Below, piece after piece: positions 16,601 through 26,589 of a stretch of 64,000 nucleotides of DNA. The DNA comes from Bolinopsis microptera (Eukaryota; Ctenophora; Tentaculata; Lobata; Bolinopsidae). Every line of letters begins with the position of its first letter. Position 1 is the first letter of the stretch. The stretch spans positions 5,103,230-5,167,229 of the forward strand of contig NC_087079.1 of NCBI RefSeq assembly GCF_026151205.1, written 5' to 3'. The translations under genes and the position numbers were made by a program. The notes below the pieces were generated by a model that saw nothing but the letters and a program-made list of their open reading frames with translations, ran no database searches and was not told the DNA's origin.

Positions 16601-19162
16601 TCGTTTGTATTGGGTCCTGATTTGTGTTGAACTAAAATAGTGCAGCATGTATTGGGTCCTGATTTGTGTTGAACTAAAACAGTGCAGCTTGGATTGGGTC
16701 CTGATTTGTGTTGCACTAAAACAGTGCAGCTTGGATTGGGTCCTGATTTGTGTTAAACTAAAACAGTGCAGCTTGTATTGGGTCCTGATTTGTGTTGAAC
16801 TAAAACAGTGCAGCTTGTATTGGGTCCTGATTTGTGTTGAACTAAAACAGTGCAGCTTGTATTGGGTCCTGATTTGTGTTGAACTAAAACAGTGCAGCTT
16901 GTATTGGGTCCTGATTTGTGTTGAACTAAAACAGTGCAGCTTGTATTGGGTCCTGATTTGTGTTGAACTAAAACAGTGCAGCTTGTATTGGGTCCTGATT
17001 TGTGTTGAACTAAAACAGTACAGTTTGGATTGGGTCCTGATTTGTGTTGAACTAAAACAGTGCAGCTTGGATTGGGTCCTGATTTGTGTTTAACTAAAAC
17101 AGTGCAGTTTGGATTGGGTCCTGATTTGTGTTGAACTAAAACAGTGCAGTTTGCATTGGGTCCTGATTTGTGTTGAACTAAAACAGTGCAGCTTGGATTG
17201 GGTCCTGATTTGTGTTGAACTAAAACAGTGCAGCTCGGATTGGGTCCTGATTTGTGTTGAACTAAAACAGTGCAGCTTGGATTGGGTCCTGATTTGTGTT
17301 GAACTAAAACAGTGTCGTTTGTATTGGGTTCTGATTTGTGTTGAACTAAAACAGTGCAGCTTGGATTGGGTCCTGATTTGTGTTGAACTAAAACAGTGCA
17401 GCTTGGATTGGGTCCTGATTTGTGTTGAACTAAAACAGTGCAGTTTGGATTGGGTCCTGATTTGTGTTGAACTAAAACAGTGCAGCTTGGATTGGGTCCT
17501 GATTTGTGTTGAACTAAAAGTGCAGCTTGTATTGGGTCCTGATTTGTGTTGCACTAAAACAGTGCAGCTTGGATTGGGTCCTGATTTGTGTTGCACTAAA
17601 ACAGTGCAGCTTGGATTGGGTCCTGATTTGTGTCGAACTAAAACAGTGCAGCTTGGATTGGGTCCTGATTTGTGTTGCACTAAAACAGTGCAGCTTGGAT
17701 TGGGTCCTGATTTGTGTTGCACTAAAACAGTGCAGCTTGGATTGGGTCCTGATTTGTGTCGAACTAAAACAGTGCAGCTTGGATTGGGTCCTGATTTGTG
17801 TTGCACTAAAACAGTGCAGCTTGGATTGGGTCCTGATTTGTGTTAAACTAAAACAGTGCAGCTTGTATTGGGTCCTGATTTGTGTTAAACTAAAACAGTG
17901 CAGCTTGTATTGGGTCCTGATTTGTGTTGAACTAAAACAGTGCAGCTTGTATTGGGTCCTGATTTGTGTTGAACTAAAACAGTGTCGTTTGTATTGGGTC
18001 CTGATTTGTGTTGAACTAAAACAGTGCAGCATGTATTGGGTCCTGATTTGTGTTGAACTAAAACAGTGCAGCTTGTATTGGGTCCTGATTTGTGTTGAAC
18101 TAAAACAGTGCAGCTTGGATTGGGTCCTGATTTGTGTTGAACTAAAACAGTGCAGCTTGTATTGGGTCCTGATTTGTGTTGAACTAAAACAGTGCAGTTT
18201 GTATTGGGTCCTGATTTGTGTTGAACTAAAACAGTGCAGCTTGTATTGGGTCCTGATTTGTGTTGAACTAAAACAGTGCAGCTTGTATTGGGTCCTGATT
18301 TGTGTTGAACTAAAACAGTGCAGCTTGTATTGGGTCCTGATTTGTGTTGAACTAAAACAGTGCAGCTTGTATTGGGTCCTGATTTGTGTTGAACTAAAAC
18401 AGTGCAGCTTGTATTGGGTCCTGATTTGTGTTAAACTAAAACAGCGCAGCTTGCATTGGGTCCTGATTTGTGTTGAACTAAAACAGTGCAGTTTGTATTG
18501 GGTCCTGATTTGTGTTGAACTAAAACAGTGCAGCTTGTATTGGGTCCTGATTTGTGTTGAACTAAAACAGTACAGTTTGGATTGGGTCCTGATTTGTGTT
18601 GAACTAAAACAGTGCAGCTTGGATTGGGTCCTGATTTGTGTTTAACTAAAACAGTGCAGTTTGGATTGGGTCCTGATTTGTGTTGAACTAAAACAGTGCA
18701 GTTTGGATTGGGTCCTGATTTGTGTTGAACTAAAACAGTGCAGCTTGTATTGGGTCCTGATTTGTGTTGAACTAAAACAGTACAGTTTGGATTAAGTCCT
18801 GATTTGTGTTGAACTAAAACAGTGCAGCTTGTATTGGGTCCTGATTTGTGTTGAACTAAAACAGTGCAGCTTGCATTGGGTCCTGATTTGTGTTGAACTA
18901 AAACAGTGCAGCTTGGATTGGGTCCTGATTTGTGTTGAACTAAAACAGTGCAGCTCGGATTGGGTCCTGATTTGTGTTGAACTAAAACAGTGCAGCTTGG
19001 ATTGGGTCCTGATTTGTGTTGAACTAAAACAGTGTCGTTTGTATTGGGTTCTGATTTGTGTTGAACTAAAACAGTGCAGCTTGGATTGGGTCCTGATTTG
19101 TGTTGAACTAAAACAGTGCAGCTTGGATTGGGTCCTGATTTGTGTTGAACTAAAACAGTGTC
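13652..19162. repeat. 5.5-kb satellite of a 42-bp unit, about 131 copies
   Basis: The unit begins gtgcagcttggattgggtcc and ends tgatttgtgttgaactaaaaca (42 bases). Units differ at a few fixed sites (ggat/gtat, gaac/aaac/gcac). A unit lacking two bases (actaaaagtgc) occurs at 14334, 15466, 16262 and 17520. The spacings of 1132, 796 and 1258 bases equal 27, 19 and 30 units minus two bases, so large blocks were duplicated. The variant gtgtcgttt sits at 13658, 16054, 17312 and 19032. Because 42 is divisible by three, both strands show several long open frames (up to 372 codons, 14-residue period), broken only where the two-base deletions shift frame. No start context, splice context or codon variety supports coding. 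Confidence 0.97.
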
Positions 19163-19417
19163 AGATTTTGTAGACGTTATAAAATACATAGTTATAGAGT
19201 GTCGGTAGCACTAGCATGTAGCATATTTCCTATTACAGTAAAACCCCAATTCATCGAGGAATTTAGAAGAAAGAAAATATCCGTTGAAAATCAAGGTTTA
19301 CGGTAAATCACGGTGTTATTGTACCAATTAACAATACTTCCATACTCAGCACAATCTGCATGACGATGTGGAGTATATGATGAATATGGGAAGAGAAATA
19401 TAAAGAGTAAGTTTTAC
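19163..19417 (+). other. Upstream region of the small three-exon gene
   Basis: Contains cagtaaaacccc near 19238, which resembles a Tigger/pogo terminal end, though no partner end was found. Probable 5' leader or promoter for the gene starting at 19418. Confidence 0.25.
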
Positions 19418-20022
19418 ATGTCTGGAAGATATGAGAAACTACCTTGCTCAGACGAAACAGATGAACCTGAAATACAGGTAAAACTGATAAGTATTGTTAT
19501 ATAATAAATAATAAATAAATTCTAACATTTATTACACGCTTCGACATTATATCATGTTTAGTTACTTGATAATATATTTGTAGTTTCTGAAAATCATCAT
19601 AAGTGATTGCTTAGATCCCCTCCCGACGTCTTCAAAATTTTGATTAATACAGGAAAATTCTACGGACGATGGTTCAGAACAGATAGAAGAATCATTCGTA
19701 GAGAAGATAAAGGTAGTAATATTTACCGATAATTGTTTATATTTTATAATCTGGACATTTGCGATAGATATTGTTTAAAGCTAATCTGAACTTTTTATTT
19801 GTACCATCACTTTAAATTTATTTTTACTCCACATTTTTGTTTCCTTTTACCAAATCACATCCACTATCCCACCAGGCAGCCTTGGCAGAAGGACTGAAAG
19901 CAGCAGCGGAGATGTCCTTAGATGTAGCCAGTTTATCATCCCCCTTCCCATACCCGACTGCAATCGTCCCTTGCCCGTATCCTGGCATCAAGCCAGCAGA
20001 TCAGAGCGACCAAATCAAATAA
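19418..20022 (+). CDS. Small three-exon gene, 88-residue protein of unknown function
   Basis: Exons 19418-19477, 19653-19712 and 19876-20022 (60, 60 and 147 bases) join at phase 0 with proper borders (aatacag|gtaaaa, taatacag|gaa, aaag|gtagta, caccag|gca). The protein starts MSGRYEKLPCSDETDEPEIQ, continues through an acidic segment (residues 11-36) and an alanine-rich helix-like stretch (residues 41-60, AALAEGLKAAAEMSL), and ends in a proline-rich tail (PFPYP, PCPYP) with QSDQIK at the C-terminus. It has no signal peptide or membrane segment, so cytosolic or nuclear location is likely. An AATAAA at 20103-20108 follows the stop. It converges with the TSG101-like gene. No family recognised; a further 5' exon is possible. 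Confidence 0.65.
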
Positions 20023-20102
20023 ATGAGGAGACAATTGTCGCGCTGTGCAACTGCAAGACTATGATTTGTATTCACTTTGATGTTGATTCGTCCTCTAGGT
20101 GC

Positions 20103-20202
20103 AATAAAGAGATGAAAGTTATTATTTAAATTATTATCAAAATGAAGTATGATGTTGAACTTTCAATGATTCGGATTAAACGGTTTAAATTATATGTTTA
20201 TT
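20103..20202. promoter_or_regulatory. Overlapping convergent polyadenylation signals
   Basis: AATAAA on the plus strand at 20103-20108 serves the small gene ending at 20022. The reverse-complement signal (tttatt at 20197-20202) serves the minus-strand gene ending at 20303. They are about 90 bases apart, so the two 3' ends may lie very close or overlap. Confidence 0.45.
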
Positions 20203-20302
20203 ATATGTTTCTTTGTTATCGTTTAATTTCTCAGAAGAAAATCGTGATTGTTCAATACTATAATGTTCAATATGTTTCGGGTTAAATAATCGAGAGATCT
20301 GT

Positions 20303-21954
20303 TTACCTAACATCCAGTTGTTTCCTTCTTTCTCTAATAACATATTTACATAAAAACTTTTCCCTCCCAAGTTGACCTGAAGTTTCGAGGAATTCTTTTA
20401 AAGGAACACTCTCCTTATTTAGTGCTAAAGTCAATACTGACAAAGTGTCGTTTATAGCGCGAACTCTTGCTTTCAAATCCGCATTACCATTCGACCGGAC
20501 CTGGTCATCAATAGGCAGTGACGTCATAGTTTTAACTGTGGAGCACTTCGTGATTTCTTTGTCGACGATTTTCATCTTATGTTTGCATTTACGGATTTTT
20601 TGTTCAATACCGGCAATATCATCGATAGTCTTTAAAGAGGTTCCCTGCAGAGCTATGAAGTCAGAATTCAGACATAAAATCTCGTCGTCAAGATTTAGTT
20701 TATACAAATAAGCGATATCATTAAAAATATTATCAGTGGTATCATTCGGTAAAACTTCCTGTTCAGCGTAGAGCTTTTGGTTATGCAGAAAACTAGTTAT
20801 TGTTTCATCCTCCCTAACTTTCAGCTTAACCTCTGGTGCTGCTGGCGTTATGAGTTGCTCCGACCCTATCTCAGATTGTGCAGGAGCACAGGTCGACTTT
20901 AAGAAACTATTCGCTCTGACACTGTAGAGATTGGTATTTGCACTTGGGTCATTCGGATCTGGATCTTTACCAGCAAGAGTCTCTTTTGGTCGGTTAACCA
21001 GATCTTTAGAGAAACTGGTACTTGTATCGATCTTACAGCTGGAAAACTGCTGTTGTTCCAACTCTACACTTTGCAGAAAGTCTGGCCTCAGCGTGCTATC
21101 ATCTGATTTCTGTATCTTCACAACAGGAGAAAATTTTGACTCTGGCGTCTTTGCAACAAAAGAAATGTTTGAATCTGGTGTGGTTACCCCTGAGTAGGAG
21201 CTTAATAGAAGTGACGACGAGTCAAGGAAAGTAGCGATATATTCAAACAGTTCCTCTATCAGCTCTGTTAAAATGGGAGAGGATGCCCAATTGTTTGGAA
21301 GACTCAACAGTTTCCCGTCCGTATCTACGTCCCTGTTATCTTGAAGACTGGGAATGTAAATTACAGGTCCCTCCAAAGGGTAACCCTCCATGAAAACTAG
21401 CGACAGTTCGATTTCTTGCCCTGCTTCGTGTTCCTCTGATTCAAAGTAAACTGTTCCTTTAAGTACCACGTACTGTTCAGTATTCCCCTGCAAGCAGCAA
21501 TAATTTTAATTGGGAAAACATTGACGATTTCAAACAATATGGGGTCGTTCACATATTACGTAATCACTTTGTGAACAAATTTTACCCCCCCTCCCCACTC
21601 CTCCGTAATCAGTTTTACACATGGCTACACTAGCGTTATCATTTGGAAATAGCGTCCTCCTCCTTCTCCCCTTGGCTGATTAAGTAATAATAATATGTGA
21701 ACGACCCCATATGACATAAATCTATTAGTTTTTAAATCTATAAGATTAAGAAAGTGGGTATTTAAACAGCAAACAGGAAATTAACTATAACCAAATTTAG
21801 ACGCTACCAAGATAAGAAAACAGCTGAACTCCTCGTACTCCGCCAGAACATCTTGTATATCAGCGACTAGAACTTCTGGGTAGTGGTAAATATGTGGGAT
21901 CTGTGGGATCTGTGGAATATGTGGAATCTGTGGGGTATCGTGAAGCTGCAACAT
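20303..21954 (-). CDS. TSG101-like: TSG101-like ESCRT-I subunit (UEV domain plus steadiness box)
   Basis: Two exons, 21954-21808 and 21487-20303, join at phase 0 (donor gtagcg, acceptor gcttgcag) to give 443 residues. TSG101 recognises ubiquitinated cargo and works in ESCRT-I during endosomal sorting, membrane scission and cytokinesis. Residues about 24-139 form a catalytically dead ubiquitin-E2 (UEV) domain: DIQDVLAEYEEF, YVVLKGTVYF, then GYPLEGPVIYIPS and DVDTDGKLLSLPNNW, all in the TSG101 order. A low-complexity linker (about 140-270) and a helical region follow. The last 55 residues resemble the steadiness box (AINDTLSVLTLAL, LKEFLETSGQLGREKFL). The N-terminus carries an unusual IPQIPQIPHI repeat. 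The family is usually near 390 residues; this copy is longer and divergent, so a paralogue rather than the main orthologue is possible. Confidence 0.85.
21541..21708. mobile_element. 168-bp MITE with ggggtcgttcacatatta ends, in the TSG101-like intron
   Basis: Terminal inverted repeats start GGGGTCGTTCACATATTA at 21541 and are mirrored at 21691-21708. The dinucleotide AT flanks both sides (21539-21540 and 21709-21710). No coding capacity. The end motif and AT duplication resemble ISL2EU-type elements as I recall them; the superfamily assignment is tentative. Confidence 0.7.
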
Positions 21955-22200
21955 AACGAGGGAATGTAGAGCAACAAACGAGGAAGAAGTCTGGAGACTA
22001 TAGTGTCAAGTGCATGCAGGATAACATACACTTGCAGACAGCATTGTTATCGTAACTAGTACAAAATAGTTTCACAATTTTAGTTATGCTAAGTAAAAGT
22101 GAAACTGTTAGTGTTAACGCTTGATTGTAAAAGACATTTCATGCAAACTGAGGATGGAAAAAATGTACCTCAACTGTTATAAAAAGAGTAGAATAATTGA

Positions 22201-22298
22201 TTACCTGGGGGAGTGGGGACCCCAGGCTATAAGTATAATGTTCATAAAAGATTCAATAAAGATTCGGCGGAATGACAGGCTGAGCGCCGCCCAGTAAA
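22201..22298 (+). repeat. Dispersed repeat, copy 1 (inverted copy at 26269-26359)
   Basis: Shares with the reverse complement of 26269-26359 the blocks ttacctgggg, ccaggctat, atgttcataaa and ggcggaatgacaggctgagc. A weaker match to the first block lies near 26832. Probably a short interspersed or MITE family; no tRNA-like boxes seen. Confidence 0.65.
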
Positions 22299-24091
22299 AT
22301 AATTGATAGAAGTTTAAGTCGTTTGATTCTGAACCTGAAATAACGACTGAAGCAAACAAAGGGGATAGCCATTATTAAGTGCAATTTGGACTTTTCTGAA
22401 ACTCTCATATTAAACAGTTTAATTTATAGACCTAATAGAGATTTATTAATATGCAGGGGTTCGCCACTTTCAAAACCACCTCATTCCATTTCCTGGATTG
22501 AATGGCTAACATAGTGGCTGTTCTACTTCTAGAAGGTTAATGAACAGCCCAGAAAGGGTAATGAAGAAGGGAATCTCTAATTTTATGCGACTCATAAACC
22601 TGAGTGGAGCGGCTATGATACCCTAAAACTCTAAAATACAGCCTAATCAACCATCAGGGCTTCATCATTGATCATAAAATTAAGATAATTATATTTTCAC
22701 CGTAATAATATAAGATATGATTCAATTTAGAAAAATCGTTGTAATCCGATGGTTTATCAAAGATTCCCCAATTATCACCAATAAGATAGGGCTAACTTGA
22801 GGTTACTTCAGATTAAAGTTCTAATTTATCAACGATCAACAGTCAAATCAAAAGTTCAAACTTTTGAGTTATTACAGCAATACCGAATATTATAATTCGT
22901 TCTAGCGCGTTACTTAGTCGTATATGAGCATATGCGATGATAGTAATTCACATTTCACCAGGTTCGTTTTGGTCTATTTCATTTTTCCGATATATTTAAA
23001 GTTTTGATGCCCATAAAAAAGTCATTATTTAAAGAATTTAACCCAGCCAAAAAGGTTCCAATTATAAATATAAATCTGATATATTATTATCTCTCTCACG
23101 GTTGTTTTTTTGCGGAAATTCGTGCTAAAGTTGATGCCGTGGTGTCAGTAAAATGGCAACAGATATAATATATATTCAAGACTTATATATATATCGTCTC
23201 GCTTTATATTATCGAAATAATTATTGCCTGCTCTAACCAGTGCTGAGCATTTCTCAAGCCTAAAAACTCTTTGTCGCCACTGTTTTTATTTAAGTTCATT
23301 GCTGTGTAATTCTGTATAATATTTGATAAAAGTTTCAAATCATTGTACAATTATCTCATTCCAGTTAAAAGTACCATTACTGGATTTTATCGTTGTATTC
23401 TATTTTGAACCGTATTCAGCATATATATACTAATAATCCCAAATAGTGTGTGGGTGTGTGACGTCTGTTTGTAATTTACGAATGGTTTAATCAAGAAACA
23501 GTAAGAGATATGGGACTGCTTTTTTCGGTATAGTGCCGACAAAACTCTGACCAAATGATTAAGGTTTTTTTAAATCGGTCGGTGGAAAGTGGTTTAATTG
23601 ATCATTTTGTGATACTATTACTAAAGTGTCTCACGTACTCTCCCTCTCTCCCACTCTCGCTCCCTCTCCCCTCATATCAACAGATTTGCTATATAATTAG
23701 GTAATTTGGCAGTGGACCTCAAGATTGCCTATCAAGTATTACTATTAGATATATGAGGCAATTAGATTGCGGTCTGTTTGGACTGAGCGAGTTCATACTT
23801 TCGCACCGTTTTAACTACGGAAATGTAATGCGTGTTTTCGAATATATTAGACGGGTTTATACTTTTGTATTTCAACTGCGATGGTGAAGTCCCGGCCGTA
23901 GGCACGGGTCAAACTAGTACAATATAAAAATAGGGCCGTATATGTGTGGCTCAAATTCAAAGCAAAGTTAACAATTATAATTCGCTGTCCAGTAAACACA
24001 TGATAGTCAAATGCAATTTCACAATTCAATATTTGTACACAATATTTTAATGATAAATAATTTTGCATCGTTACCAAAGCAATCAAAAGAC
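22299..24091. other. Intergenic region upstream of the pentraxin-type gene
   Basis: AT-rich with no coding frame I can support. A TATA-like tataaaaa lies at 23923-23930, about 165 bases before the pentraxin start codon, and could be its promoter. Confidence 0.35.
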
Positions 24092-24964
24092 ATGGCGCCG
24101 TGGAAGTTTCTTACCTTTCTAGTCCTGCTTACTTTCTTTAAGTCTGGTGCTACTGCAAAAGTAGATCGCAATCTGGCTTTGAAGTTCGGAAACACTTTTG
24201 ACGACTTCATAAAATTTGGTCCGGACATGCACCCGGTTAAGGACACGATCTCCATCTGTGCGTGGGTGAAAAAGCAAAGCTCAAATGCGAATCCAACATG
24301 GTTTACCTACTGGACGAGTTCTTATATTTATGAAATAGTTATCTCTGATCAAGGGACTTACAATTTCATTCTCCACGACAATTTCAATGTAGCAAGTTCC
24401 GTCACAGTGCCCATGAACTCCTGGACCCACTATTGTATGACCTGGAGCTCCTCTTCTAATACAAACAGTGTCTACTACAACGGAACTTTTATCAGCTCCG
24501 AACAAGTTGCTTCAAGATCTATTACTCTTGGAGGATACGTGTTACTAGGACACGACAAGGGCAGCTTAGCATCCCATGAGATATTCGGTGGTCAACTATT
24601 CAAGCTAAATGTGTTTGCTAAAGAGTTGACGAGAGAGGAAGTCAAAGAAATGTGGGAATCAGGAATGTGCTCGGAAGCGGAAGAGAACTACGGCCGTGCC
24701 CGGTACTTGAAGTGGGAGGACATCCTCTTGGAACCAAGACAGGGAGACGTCACGGAGGTGGAGACGAGGTGTTACAAGGAGGAGAGAGAGGTTTCTTTCT
24801 GGGATATTCTTTATAATGAGCGCTTTTTCAACAAGCTATTTACTGATCAGCTGCTCGGAGATCTCCGCGGTTCTGACTGGGACATCCTCGGCGAGGAACT
24901 GTTTGTTACTTCTTCTACAATAGTAATTCGTTGTAGATATTTATTATTTGTAGATATTTGTTAA
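24092..24964 (+). CDS. Secreted pentraxin-domain lectin
   Basis: A single-exon frame of 290 residues. The ATG at 24092 is chosen over an upstream in-frame ATG (24011) because it starts a clear signal peptide (MAPWKFLTFLVLL, cleavage near residue 22). Residues 28-230 form a pentraxin/LamG-type jelly-roll domain: C56 in ISICAWVK and C115 would form the conserved disulfide. HYCMTWSS (113-120) matches the pentraxin signature HxCx[ST]Wx[ST]. GGYVLLGHDKGSL and FGGQLFKLNVFAKELTREEV follow in the usual order, then C193, YLKWEDI and C227. The calcium-site segment reads GHDKGSL where classical members have an acidic/glutamine pair, so calcium binding may be altered. A 60-residue tail after the domain is unusual. 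Pentraxins bind ligands outside the cell, often in innate recognition; that role is inferred here. Confidence 0.85.
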   Translation: MAPWKFLTFLVLLTFFKSGATAKVDRNLALKFGNTFDDFIKFGPDMHPVKDTISICAWVKKQSSNANPTWFTYWTSSYIYEIVISDQGTYNFILHDNFNVASSVTVPMNSWTHYCMTWSSSSNTNSVYYNGTFISSEQVASRSITLGGYVLLGHDKGSLASHEIFGGQLFKLNVFAKELTREEVKEMWESGMCSEAEENYGRARYLKWEDILLEPRQGDVTEVETRCYKEEREVSFWDILYNERFFNKLFTDQLLGDLRGSDWDILGEELFVTSSTIVIRCRYLLFVDIC

Positions 24965-25512
24965 TTTTAGATAAGTGTTAATTTGGAGAAAGGAGAGAGT
25001 ATCATCTCAATAACATTAAGTTATTGATTGCATTAATTTACATTTTAATAATCTCTAGTACATTCCTACTAAAGAATGTTCACGCATCTAATCCGTTAAT
25101 TCTAATTGTCTCATTGTGAATACAAGGCGTAATATTTTAGTTGGAATGAGATACTATATTTTTGAGATTCTTGTCACAACGAGCGATATTTTCTACAAAT
25201 CAGACTATTTCAGAACCGTTTGTGGGAGTGAACATAACAGAGGGTGTGATAACTCACTTTAAACAATTCCACTAATCACGCAGAGGGACTGAAACTGGAT
25301 CAACAATACAGAGACTTTAAATACTATACTCAATAAACTTCTACTGCTGGATTATAAATATTTAATTTACAATATTATGTAAAACCGTTATTTTAACAAA
25401 CTTAATTTACCCTGCATGAATAATGAGTTGATTATACTTATAGGCAAATGATTGAGCCAGTACTGAATAAAATAGCGGCGGTAGTTTAGATGAATGATGA
25501 TTAATGATTGGG
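24965..25512. other. 3' flank of the pentraxin-type gene
   Basis: AT-rich. A polyadenylation signal AATAAA at 25332-25337 would give a 3' UTR of about 380 bases. No other feature seen. Confidence 0.4.
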
Positions 25513-26180
25513 CGACATCTGGCTGACAGCGACATCTGTCCGACTCAGAAAATAGGTTATTTGGACAATAGTCCGAATAATGTCGGATCCTACCGTACGA
25601 TTTTCTTGAAACTTTCCATAAAGTATGGAGGTTATAGGACGGATAATCTGTGTAAGTTTGAGCGAGTTTCTATGTGCCAAATTTGAGATATCACCTTAAA
25701 CACAAAAAATATCTCCTATTCGGTGGTTTGCAGTGGTTCCAGCAAACCTCACCTAGAGCACTTCAAAGATAAGCTCACAAAGTTCATGTTGACATATTGT
25801 CTCTCCCTGATAAGCCGCCGATCAGGGGATATACTCCTCCAAATACGAACTCTCTGCTGTGCTGGCGCAACGAGCGAGACTCTACTTCGCTATGAGTATG
25901 GGGTGGTCAGAAGATGTGATGGCCCCGTCAAGTCTTGACGAAACTCAACATAGGTCACGTAGGTAGGTAGGTAGGTTCCAAGGCATATATCTGGAGATCC
26001 AACGATACGATTTTCTTGAAAATTTCTAGATAATAAGATAGCTTTAAGTTTAAGACAAATAATTTGTGCAAGTTTGGGTGAATTTCCATGTGCCAAATAT
26101 TTTGAGATTAGACTTAGAGATATCACTTCAAACACAAAAAATACTGCTGTCGGACAGATGTCGCTGTCGGACAGATGTCG
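25513..26180. mobile_element. 668-bp non-autonomous element with 32-bp terminal inverted repeats
   Basis: Left end 25513-25544 and right end 26149-26180 are inverted copies (30 of 32 bases) made of two repeats of cgacatctgtccgac. Inside, about 120 bases near 25598-25718 recur near 26004-26142 in direct orientation (acgattttcttgaaa, tgtgccaaat, aaacacaaaaaat). No transposase frame. Target duplication not evident. Confidence 0.75.
25899..25955 (+). repeat. 57-bp dispersed repeat, also at 63495-63552
   Basis: Starts atggggtggtcagaagatgt and ends gacgaaactcaacatag. The second copy, 37 kb away and in the same orientation, differs at one base in what I compared. It lies inside the 25513-26180 element here, and at 63.5 kb it directly follows a 22-bp array. 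Confidence 0.8.
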
Positions 26181-26268
26181 TGTTACCTTGCTTTTGTAAA
26201 ACATATAATATTTCTTTACCTTATTTTAACTTTCAGATCAGTAAACGCGGTTTATCATTTGTACGTGG

Positions 26269-26359
26269 TTACTGGGCCGCGCTCAGCCTGTCATTCCGCC
26301 TAATCTCTATTCGGTTATTATTATGTTTATGAACATAATAGCCTGAGGTCCCCAGGTAA
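26269..26359 (-). repeat. Dispersed repeat, copy 2 (inverted relative to 22201-22298)
   Basis: Reverse complement shares ggcggaatgacaggctgagc and the cctgggg...caggctat end with the copy at 22.2 kb. The two copies bracket the pentraxin-type gene in opposite orientation. Confidence 0.65.
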
Positions 26360-26445
26360 GTACGTGGCTGAGTTTTTACTGTATACAAATCCACATTTAA
26401 ACTATCTTTATGAAATTTCGTGATGACCAGAGTTAATATAAGGGT

Positions 26446-26589
26446 CTGCCCACACTACGCCTTTATTCCCCGAATGTCTGTCCACACCACGCGACGCCAT
26501 GTTCAATGTTTTGACGGGCCACATGGCGTGGGTCAAAAACACCAGATTCACACAACGAGGCGCGTATAGTAGTGTTATGTGGGCAAACC
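26446..26589. mobile_element. Possible short MITE with gtctgcccacactac ends
   Basis: The left end gggtctgcccacactacgc is mirrored imperfectly by gtagtgttatgtgggcaaac on the right, with about 100 bases between. Gapped inverted ends only; no target duplication established. Confidence 0.35.

Noticed and set aside
13665-18645. Long open frames on both strands across the 42-bp array (up to 372 codons)
   Set aside because: They follow from a stop-free unit with period divisible by three, change frame only at the two-base-deleted units, and have no start or splice context.
24011-24091. Upstream in-frame ATG adding 27 residues to the pentraxin-type protein
   Set aside because: The extension is AT-rich and would bury the signal peptide; the ATG at 24092 begins a standard secretion signal.
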